From Nematostella vectensis (taxonomy: Eukaryota > Cnidaria > Anthozoa > Actiniaria > Edwardsiidae): DNA of 64,000 bases. The DNA is taken from contig NC_064046.1 in assembly GCF_932526225.1 (NCBI RefSeq), forward strand, positions 7,365,219-7,429,218, in the 5' to 3' direction. Of the stretch, positions 52,065 to 64,000 are shown one piece after another (the stretch's first letter is position 1; each line of letters opens with the position of its first letter). The translations under genes and the position numbers were made by a program. Below the pieces are notes generated by a model. The model was not told the origin of the DNA. It was given only the letters and a program-made list of their open reading frames with translations, and searched no databases.

Positions 52065-52292
52065 TTGGCAACACTTGAGCGCTTTCCACTGCTTCTATAC
52101 AACCGAACAGTACAGAGAATATCGGAAGTAGACAAGGCAAGAATGCAGCTCTTCGTGAAGAAAGGAACAGCATTTGATGTCATTCTACCGAAGAAGGCAG
52201 CTATCTTACAAAACACCAAGAAAGCTGCCTTTCAAGCAGGCCATTGTTGGGGGCAAGCACTCCTCCCTGTCTCAATACTTCAGTCTTTTTAG
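52065..52292 (+). pseudogene. Fragment of a repetitive gene family (L-Y-N-R-T ... A-G-H-C-W-G-Q)
   Basis: The frame encodes L-L-L-Y-N-R-T-V, K-A-R-M-Q-L-F-V-K-K-G-T and A-A-F-Q-A-G-H-C-W-G-Q. From memory this pattern is a short segment common in multi-copy cnidarian and arthropod genes of unknown function. Here it has no start context, is isolated from other exons and is followed directly by a stop, so it is probably a dead fragment. Confidence 0.4.
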
Positions 52293-52589
52293 CACAATGG
52301 ACAACAGTTGCCATAACCGCTTTGGACAAACGCTACTAAGGCTTTCCTAGGCGTGCCAATAAGCCAAAGAAGTATTAGATGATGAACCAAGAGCTATTAG
52401 ATGCAAGATAGGCTGCCCAGCACGCTGCACTTGCACCAAAGCCAGCTTGAAATGCCCTTTGCAGCTCCACTGAATCGTATAACGATAAAGCTGTAAGATA
52501 TTTGAACTGCATTAAATAAAGAAAACAATTCCCATCGGAGTTTGTTATTACGTTAGACCGACGTATTATGAACCACACTCTTTTTGTTT

Positions 52590-52665
52590 TAAAAGAATCT
52601 ATTTTTAAGAACGTCCAGCCTGACTAAGATTTCACTAATTTTTAACAAAATGCCGAGGCTCACAT
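52590..52665. repeat. Dispersed repeat, inverted relative to 8715-8790
   Basis: 'aagaacgtccagcctgac' and 'gccgaggctcacatagc' are the inverse of 'ggctggacgttctt' and 'gctatctgagcctcggc' near 8.7 kb. Both copies have about 50 bp between the blocks. This is likely a transposon end. Confidence 0.6.
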
Positions 52666-53145
52666 AGCAAGAAAACATTTTCTTTATATTAAATTGGTGC
52701 ATTAATCATTTGTGCAATTCTATTTTTAAAAAATGCTTCTTTGCTAATTCGTATATGCATTTATCTGGTTTGATTAGAGTGTGCAGAAACAGGTTTGGAA
52801 AACCTACTTCCGGTTTTAAAAAAAGGGAAAATTAATAGCAGAAACCTAATCAGTTTTGCCTTTTTTTACAACTTAAAAGTATTAAATGGATTTCATATAT
52901 ATTTTAGTCGTAGACTTTTAAACAAGATGTGCATCTCTGTGCTTTCAAAAATGCCAAATTTAATCTCCAGTGCAAAATGGCTGCAATAAATATTATAATA
53001 AACCATATTAGTCGGTGATAAAAGCCGATTTTATCTTGGCTCCATAGCTTATCTTATAGAGGTTATAAGATAAAATTGGTTTCTTCTGCTAGAGGGCGCG
53101 GGGTGAAATAAACGTCCGAGGTTTTACTTTCGACTACTTCCGGAC

Positions 53146-56100
53146 ACATACACCATAGCAGGGGCTCATCAGCATCGACACACACACACCATAGCAGGGG
53201 CTCAAGAGTACACGACACACACCATAGCAGGGGCTCATCAGCATCGATACACACACCATAGCAGGGGCTCAAGAGTACACGACACACACCACAGCAGGGG
53301 CTCATCAGCATCGACACACACACCATAGCAGGGGCTCATCAGTACACGACACACACACAGCATAACAGGGGCTCATCAGTACACGACACATACACCATAG
53401 CAGGGGCTCAACAGTACACGACACATACACCATAGCAGGGGCTCAACAGTACACGACACACACACCATAGCAGGGGCTCAACAGTACACGACACACACAC
53501 CATAGCAGGGGCTCAACAGTACACGACACACACACCATAGCAGGGGCTCAACAGTACACGACACACACACCATAGCAGGGGCTCAACAGTACACGACACA
53601 CACACCATAGCAGGGCTCATCAGCATCGATACACACACCATAGCAGGGGCTCAACAGTACACGACACACACCATAGCAGGGGCTCATCAGCATCGACACA
53701 CACACACCATAGCAGGGGCTCACCAGCATCGACACACACACCATAGCAGGGGCTCACCAGCATCGACACACACACACCATAGCAGGGGCTCAACAGTACA
53801 CGACACACACACCATAGCAGGGGCTCAACAGTACACGACACACACCATAGCAGGGGCTCATCAGCATCGACACACACACCATAGCAGGGGCTCACCAGCA
53901 TCGACACACACACACCATAGCAGGGGCTCAAGAGTACACGACAAACACACCATAGCAGGGGCTCATCAGCATCGACACACACCATAGCAGGGGCTCAACA
54001 GTACACGACACACACACCATAGCAGGGGCTCAACAGTACACGACACACACACCATAGCAGGGGCTCAACAGTACACGACACACACCATAGCAGGGGCTCA
54101 TCAGCATCGACACACACACCATAGCAGGGGCTCACCAGCATCGACACACACACACCATAGCAGGGGCTCAAGAGTACACGAAACACACACCATAGCAGGG
54201 ACTCATCAGTACACGACACACACACCATAGCAGGGGCTCATCAGTACACGACACACACGATAGCAGGGGCTCAACAGTACACGACACACACACCATAGCA
54301 GGGGCTCATCAGTACACGACACACACCATAGCAGGGGCTCATCAGCATCGACACACACACCATAGCAGGGGCTCATCAGTACACGACACACACACCATAG
54401 CAGGGGCTCATCAGCATCGACACACACACCATAGCAGGCGCTCAACAGTACACGAAACACACCATAGCAGGGGCTCTTAAGTACACGACACACACACCAT
54501 AGCAGGGGCTCATCAGTACACGACACACACCATAGCAGGGGCTCATCAGCATCGACACACACACCATAGCAGGGGCTCATAAGTACACGACACACACACC
54601 ATAGCAGGGGCTCATCAGCATCGACACACACTCACCATAGCAGGGGCTCATCAGCATCGACACACACACCATAGCAGGGGCTCATCAGTACACGACACAC
54701 ACACCATAGCAGGGGCTCATCAGTACACGACACACACCATAGCAGGGGCTCATCAGCATCGACACACACACACACCATAGCAGGGGCTCAACAGTACACG
54801 ACACACACCATAGCAGGGGCTCAACAGTACACGACAAACACCCCATAGCAGGGGCTCATCAGCATCGACACACACCATAGCAGGGGCTCATCAGCATCGG
54901 TACACATACAATAGCAGGGGCTCATCAGTATTGACACACACATACAACACAGCAGGGGCTCATCAGCATCGACACACACACACCATAGCAGTTGCCCATC
55001 AGTACACGACACACACACGCCATAGCAGGGGCTCAAGAGTACACGACAAACACACCATAGCAGAGGCTCAAGAGTACACGACACACACGCCATAGCAGAG
55101 GCTCATCAGTATCGACACACACACCATAACAGGGGCTCATCAGTACACGACACACACACCATAGCAGAGGCTCATTAGTACACGACACACACACCATAGC
55201 AGGGGCTCATCAGCATCTTCACACACCACAGCAGGGGCTCAACAGTACACGACACACACCATAGCAGGGTCTCATCAGTATCGACACACACACACACCAT
55301 AGCAGGGGCTCATCAGTACACGACACACACCATATCAGGGGCTCAACAGTACACGACAAACACACCATAGCAGGGGCTCAACAGTACACGACAAACACAC
55401 CATAGCAGGGGCTCATCAGCATCGACACACACACCATAGTAGGGGATCATCAGCATCGACACACACACCATAGCAGGGGCTCAACAGTACACGACACACA
55501 CCATAGCAGGGTCTCATCAGTATCGACACACACACACACCATAGCAGGGGCTCATCAGTACACGACACACACCATATCAGGGGCTCAACAGTACACGACA
55601 AACACACCATAGCAGGGGCTCAACAGTACACGACAAACACACCATAGCAGGGGCTCATCAGCATCGACACACACACCATAGTAGGGGATCATCAGCATCG
55701 ACACACACACCATAGCAGGGGCTCATCAGCATCGACACACACACCATAGCAGGGGCTCAACAGTACACGACAAACACACCATAGCAGAGGCTCATCAGCA
55801 TCGACACACACCATAGGAGGGGCTCATCCGCATCGACACACACCATAGCAGGGGCTCAACAGTAATCGACACACACGATAGCAGGGGCTCAACAGTACAC
55901 GACACACACCACAGCAGGGGCTCATCAGCATCGACACACACACCATAGCAGGGGCTCATCAGCATCGACACACACACCATAGCAGGTGCTCATCAGCATC
56001 GACACACACAAGGGCTCAACAGTACATGGCACACACCATAGCAGGGGCTCATCAGCATCGACACACACACCATAGCAGGGGCCCATCAGTACACGACACA

Positions 56101-59100
56101 CACCATAGCAGGGGCTCATCAGTATCGACACACACACACCATAGCAGGGGCTCATCAGTACACGACACACACCATAGCAGGGGCTCAACAGTACACGACA
56201 AACACACCATAGCAGGGGCTCAACAGTACACCACAAACACACAATAGCAGGGGCTCATCAGCATCGATACACACACCATAGCAGGGGATCGTCAGCATCG
56301 ACACACACACCATAGCAGGGGCTCATCAGCATCGACACACAAACCATAGCAGGGGCTCATCAGCATCGATACACACACCATAGCAGGGGCTCATCAGCAT
56401 CTACACACACCATAGCAGGGGCTCATCTGCATCGACACACACCATAGCAGGGGCTCAACAGTAATCGACACACACACCATAGCAGGGGCTCAACAGTACA
56501 CGACACACACCATAGCAGGGGCTCATCAGCATCGACACACACACCATAGCAGAGGCTCATCAGCATCGACACATACAGGGGCTCAACAGTACACGACACA
56601 CACCATAGCAGGGGCTCATCAGCATCGACACACACACCATAGCAGGGGCCCATCAGTACACGACACACACACCATAGCAGGGGCTCATAACTACACGACA
56701 CACACACCATAGCAGGGGCTCATCAGCATCGACACACACCCACCATAACAGTGGCTCATCAGCATCGACACACACACCATAGCAGGGGCTCATCAGCATC
56801 GACACACACACCATAGCAGGGGCTCATCAGCATCGGCACACACAAGGGCTCAACAGTACACGGCACACACCATAGCAGGGGCTCATAAGTACACGACACA
56901 CACACCATAGCAGGGGCTCATCAGCATCGACACACACTCACCATAGCAGGGGCTCATCAGCATCGACACACACACCATAGCAGGGGCTCATCAGTACACG
57001 ACACACACACCATAGCAGGGGCTTATCAGCATCGACACACACACCATAGCAGGGGCCCATCAGTACACGACACACACCATAGCAGGGGCTCATCAGTATC
57101 GACACACACACACACCATAGCAGGGGCTCATCAGTACACGACACACACCATAGCAGGGGCTCAACAGTACACGACAAACACACCATAGCAGGGGCTCATC
57201 AGCATCGACACACACCCACCATAACAGTGGCTCATCAGCATCGACACACACACCATAGCAGAGGCTCATCAGCATCGACACACACCATAGGAGGGGCTCA
57301 TCCGCATCGACACACACCATAGCAGGGGCTCAACAGTAATCGACACACACGATAGCAGGGGCTCAACAGTACACGACACACACCACAGCAGGGGCTCATC
57401 AGCATCGACACACACACCATAGCAGGGGCTCATCAGCATCGGCACTCACATGGGCTCAACAGTACACGGCACACACCATAGCAGGGGCTTATCAGCATCG
57501 ACACACACACCATAGCAGGGGCCCATCAGTACACGACACACACCATAGCAGGGGCTCATCAGTATCGACACACACACACCATAGCAGGGGCTCATCAGTA
57601 CACGACACACACCATAGCAGGGGCTCATAACTACACGACACACACACCATAGCAGGGGCTCATCAGCATCGACACACACCCACCATAACAGTGGCTCATC
57701 AGCATCGACACACACACCATAGCAGAGGCTCATCAGCATCGACACACACCATAGGAGGGGCTCATCCGCATCGACACACACCATAGCAGGGGCTCAACAG
57801 TAATCGACACACACGATAGCAGGGGCTCAACAGTACAGGACACACACCACAGCAGGGGCTCATCAGCATCGACACACACACCATAGCAGGGGCTCATCAG
57901 CATCGACACACACACCATAGCAGGGGCTCATCAGCATCGACACACACAAGGGCTCAACAGTACACGGCACACACCATAGCAGGGGCTCATCAGCATCGAC
58001 ACACACACCATAGCAGGGGCCCATCAGTACACGACACACACCATAGCAGGGGCTCATCAGTATCGACACACACACACCATAGCAGGGGCTCATCAGTACA
58101 CGACACACACCATAGCAGGGGCTCAACAGTACACGACAAACACACCATAGCAGGGGCTCAACAGTACACCACAAACACACAATAGCAGGGGCTCATCAGC
58201 ATCGATACACACACCATAGCAGGGGATCGTCAGCATCGACACACACACCATAGCAGGGGCTCATCAGCATCGACACACACCATAGCAGGGGCTCATCAGC
58301 ATCGACACACACACCATAGCAGAGGCTCATCAGCATCGACACACACACCATAGCAGGGGCTCATAACTACACGACACACACACCATAGCAGGGGCTCATC
58401 AGCATCGACACACTCCCACCATAACAGTGGCTCATCAGCATCGACACACACACCATAGCAGGGGCTCATCAGCATCGACACACACACCATAGCAGGGGCT
58501 CATCAGCATCGGCACACACAAGGGCTCAACAGTACACGGCACACACCATAGCAGGGGCTCATCAGCATCGACACACACACCATAGCAGGGGCTCATCAGC
58601 ATCGGCACTCACATGGGCTCAACAGTACACGGCACACACCATAGCAGGGGCTTATCAGAATCGACACACACACCATAGCAGGGGCCCATCAGTACACGAC
58701 ACACACCATAGCAGGGGCTCATCAGTATCGACACACACACACCATAGCAGGGGCTCATCAGTACACGACACACACCATAGCAGGGGCTCAACAGTACACG
58801 ACAAACACACCATAGCAGGGGCTCAACAGTACACGACAAACACACCATAGCAGGGGCTCATCAGCATCGACACACACCATAGCAGGGGCTCAACAGTACA
58901 CGACACACACACCATAGCAGGGGCTCAACAGTACACGACACACACACCATAGCAGGGGCTCAACAGTACACGACACACACCATAGCAGGGGCTCATCAGC
59001 ATCGACACACACACCATAGCAGGGGCTCACCAGCATCGACACACACACACCATAGCAGGGGCTCAAGAGTACACGAAACACACACCATAGCAGGGACTCA

Positions 59101-59705
59101 TCAGTACACGACACACACACCATAGCAGGGGCTCATCAGTACACGACACACACGATAGCAGGGGCTCAACAGTACACGACACACACCATAGCAGGGGCTC
59201 AACAGTACACGACACACACCATAGCAGGGGCTCATCAGCATCGACACACACACCATAGCAGAGGCTCATCAGCATCAACACATACAGGGGCTCAACAGTA
59301 CACGGCACACACCATAGCAGGGGCTCATCAGCATCGACACACACACCATAGCAGGGGCCCATCAGTACACGACACACACACCATAGCAGGGGCTCATAAC
59401 TACACGACACACACACCATAGCAGGGGCTCATCAGCATCGACACACACACCATAGCAGGGGCTCATCAGTACACGACACACACACACCATAGCAGGGGCT
59501 CATCAGCATCGACACACACACACCATAGCAGGGGCTCATCAGCATCGATACACACACCATAGCAGGGGCTCAACAGTACACGACACACACCAAAGCAGGG
59601 GCTCATCAGCATCGATACACACACCATAGCAGGGGCTCATCAGCATCGACACACATACCATAGCAGGGGCTCATCAGCATCGACACACATACCATAGCAG
59701 GGGCT
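53146..59705. repeat. 6.6-kb compound minisatellite
   Basis: Roughly 190 copies of ~30-36 bp units share 'accatagcaggggctca' and end in one of two tails, 'tcagcatcgacacacac' or 'acagtacacgacacaca', mixed irregularly. Larger blocks are duplicated: 55795-56242 corresponds to 57733-58180 (1938 bp apart), and about 53965-54270 corresponds to 58855-59180. Many minus-strand ORFs rich in C, V and L-L-W-C-V are artefacts. The array ends at both sides in ordinary unique sequence. Confidence 0.97.
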
Positions 59706-60582
59706 AATCAATATGAGAGAGAGATTTCAGTCCTATATTTATTGGTGCGTTTTTATTTGCGGTATTAGTGCCCCCAATTTATACTTACACGTACTCTATG
59801 CGAAGCGAGCGGTATGTTTGACCAGGGGCTCACAGGGTCGTGGAGCAGGAAGTGGGGCTTTTCCCCCTTTTCTCAATGTCTCCGTGCTGTGGCCCCCTCC
59901 TAATATTTTGGGGCCTGTTACTATTATGGCTCAAGTATGGTTTGACACGATAGTCGTGCACACCACCTGGGATACCTGTGTAATTCATTGGCTACCTGTG
60001 TAACAAAGCTGCCAGGTTACAATCCAAAATGGCTACTGAGCTATGTTAAAAGTATGTCTTGGTGCAACATGTTAATTCTAAAGTCCGCATGGCGTGATGA
60101 GCCTGATATACATTTTTGGTTAATTTGAGTGTTTTTTTCTCTGGTGCTGATCCCTGAATGACGCGATATAAAGACTCCTAAGAAAGACGAAGGTGAGAAG
60201 ATCGATACTAAAACACCCGACCTCGGTTCGATCTTTGCTTTGCCGCCAAAAAGGGGGTTACTTCTAAGGGCTAGGATCTACAGTAGATCCAAAAATAAAT
60301 AACTAAACGATATTGATGCTATTTTGCCTGCTTTTTTTTTCCTTTTTGTATTATTGTTTGTTGTTTTAGGGGGGGAGGGGAGTTAAGGCGGCGTCACTTT
60401 ACATTGTGATTTTGGTTTTGATATTGTCTTTCATTCATACATTCGAAAATATGTTTCAAGAAGTGTCGATTCACGTTTTCATTTTGCTACAACCCCACTG
60501 ACACCTCGTGCATTTTTAGTAAATCCACTTGATTATTTCTAAGGGACTGATCGTTATTTACATCCACTGTGGGGGAGGGTCC
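59706..60582. other. Unique sequence, no gene supported
   Basis: A 96-codon plus ORF (59713-60003) starts right at the end of the array and has no recognisable domain. Nothing else was identified. Confidence 0.45.
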
Positions 60583-61592
60583 TTAACACATTGACTCCTG
60601 GCTATTTTTGAGCTGAATTTACAAAAAACAGACTGAAAACAGATACCTCCCCCCCTATTCTGAGTTTTATACAGCCCGTCAAAGTCAAACACAGCTGCAC
60701 CTAGTCAGCGGTATCCAAGCTTTCCAACAGTGCTTTGCGGTCCCTACTTTTAATTCCTCGCCGTTGTGCTGAAGCCAGCCCAAGTTGATGGTTGCTTGTA
60801 TTTTTCATCAAAAATACAGCTATGAGCATATTAGGAGAGTGTCTCCGGACATCATGAAGTCTTTTGGGGCATAATTGAGTGCTTTGCTTATGGATATTTG
60901 CAAGCAAAGGTGGATTCCTGATGATTTTTTCTTGTTTTGCTTTGCCTGGATGAGAAAATAATTTTCTAATGAATCACCACAGCTCTCCTAAATGCTGTCT
61001 TTTCTGAAACCAAATTGATTCCAAAATTGTTTACACTGCTATTCTGGGTCTGTATGACCTGGAATTGATTTGTTTGGCTTCGGGATGAAAAGACTTATAA
61101 AAAACCATCTGACTTTGGGGAGAGGAGTGTTGACTGGCCCTCCCCTGGTGAATTTTTCTCCTGGATCTCCCAGAATGCTTTTCAATCCGTAAAGGCATCT
61201 TCATGGTTTTACAAGCCTTCAAGGAGTGGACATTGTGTTTTGAGGCCATGGAAATGAACCTGGAGGATCAGAATAAAGGTATCTATTTGTGTCTTGAGCT
61301 GTGTTTGCTGATCTCTCTCCCTTGTGTTGTATTTTTGAGTGTTTTATTGAGAGGGGTGATTCTGCTTTTCTTTCCTTGTTCGATTTGAAATTTGTCAAAG
61401 AACCTGTGCTATTATTTGGCTTAAGAGTAGTTGCCAACACCTTGGTTGGATGCATATCTTCAAGACCATTTATCCCTTAGACTGATGCCTGAGTATCTCC
61501 ATCTTGTTGTGTTTAGTTTGCATTTATGAATTTTTTGGGTTGTGGGTACTTCCCAAAGCCGGTACACGCCGGTTGAGGGGTCAATGTGTTAA
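60583..61592 (+). mobile_element. Complete TTAA-flanked inverted-repeat element (copy 3)
   Basis: It begins ttaa-cacattgactcct and ends aggggtcaatgtg-ttaa, so the termini are inverted (CACATTGACYCCT) and flanked by TTAA on both sides, as with piggyBac-type insertions. It is 1.0 kb with no transposase ORF. Two truncated relatives are at 24700-25512 and 32200-32990, in the same orientation. Confidence 0.85.
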
Positions 61593-63257
<1,665 letters not shown>

Positions 63258-64000
63258 GTAGGAAAACTTTTCTCTCTGTCTCTCTGTCTTACATATCATC
63301 ATTATCTTGTATTTTTATCTTGAAAGAGAAGGGGTCTTTTGCAACATCTCTTTTTCCCATTGCTCAGGTTGGTGAACAGTATTTTTTCGTAAATCGATGA
63401 TTCGTGAAAAGCCTAAAAATAAATTTGTGACTAGTAATCAAGTACTCTATCTTTATCCATGAGTATTTTTACTTTTGTAAATTGTGATTTTGCCAGGCTA
63501 TATTTGTTAATCGATTGAAAAAGAAACCCTTTCAGATGTTAAACAAATGCAGTTCTAGGTTGTCTTGATCTGATCAAAAGAATGGAACTGGATTGCAATT
63601 TGAGGTATTTTTGTTTTACAGAAGCAGACAACAAGCTTGCAAAAGCACCTTTAAGATACCTCACACGTTCATGAGCAAAGTAAAATAAAAATTGATTTGT
63701 GAACCCTTTTTTTTTTCGTTTTTAGTAAAAGCCTGAAATAGAACTCCATGATTTGTGATAGGTATCCCCTCTTCACCACCCTGTATAACTACATGATTTG
63801 TGATGTGTACTGCCTCTTCACCACCCTGTATACCTACATGATTTGTGGCTCTGAAGGGGGTGACTTGTCTTTAGAGGGATAGGTTTAAAAGCAATGGGAA
63901 AAAGCAGTCAAGAACTTTGCTAGACTCAATGCAACATCGTGACTGCCATTGTGGAAATATACTATAAATGGATAGTGAGTGAGGAGTGAGTAAGTGGAGA
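63258..64000. other. DUS2 intron 3 (incomplete)
   Basis: No further Dus exon was recognised before the edge. A ~60-bp direct repeat (cctcttcaccaccctgtata + ctacatgatttgtg) occurs twice at 63766-63846. Confidence 0.6.

Noticed and set aside
53063-59419. Dozens of cysteine-rich minus-strand ORFs (C-V-D-A-D-E-P-L-L-W-C-V)
   Set aside because: They are products of a ~34-bp minisatellite with frame shifts between units; no start, signal peptide or conserved framework.

Overview
This is eukaryotic, almost certainly metazoan, nuclear DNA. It has AT-rich non-coding sequence, multi-exon genes with GT-AG introns, and protein families typical of animals (PRPF3, ENTR1, DUS2, an ANKUB1-like protein, a melatonin-receptor-type GPCR). 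My best guess is an anthozoan cnidarian such as a sea anemone or coral. That guess rests on the gene set, the single-exon melatonin-like GPCR and the repeat style; no sequence match proves it.

Layout, left to right. (1) About 0.7-1.4 kb: the last two exons of a coiled-coil gene with W-L-x-x-K motifs. (2) 3.2-9.7 kb: a complete 877-codon ANKUB1-like gene in three exons on +. (3) 11.5-12.6 kb: a single-exon GPCR on +. (4) 15.7-34.6 kb: ENTR1 on -, which I could assemble into eight exons with consistent phases (362 aa). (5) 37.3-46.3 kb: the full spliceosomal gene PRPF3 on - (ten exons, 677 aa). (6) 46.9-48.7 kb: an unrecognised nuclear-type coiled-coil gene on +, sharing a ~0.6 kb head-to-head promoter with PRPF3. 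(7) 53.1-59.7 kb: a 6.6 kb minisatellite without a recognisable gene. (8) 62.8 kb to the right edge: the first three coding exons of the tRNA-dihydrouridine synthase DUS2 on +.

The striking property is the density of tandem arrays. More than a dozen minisatellites (17 to 57 bp units, up to 6.6 kb) fill most introns of ANKUB1-like, ENTR1 and PRPF3. Several do not merely lie in introns: their repeat unit IS an exon boundary. The ANKUB1-like exon 1 donor is multiplied about 65 times, a PRPF3 acceptor about 25 times, the ENTR1 last-exon acceptor about 4 times, and the PRPF3 stop codon plus C-terminal codons about 6 times. The arrays also show second-level duplication (blocks at 503, 504, 1938 and ~4900 bp spacing). 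Many of them are open in several frames and give long false ORFs.

Mobile DNA includes a TTAA-flanked terminal-inverted-repeat element in three copies, several foldback/MITE elements (one inserted inside a minisatellite), a LINE 3' end and a likely tRNA-derived SINE. All gene models come from reading the sequence and matching splice phases; no database search or transcript was available.
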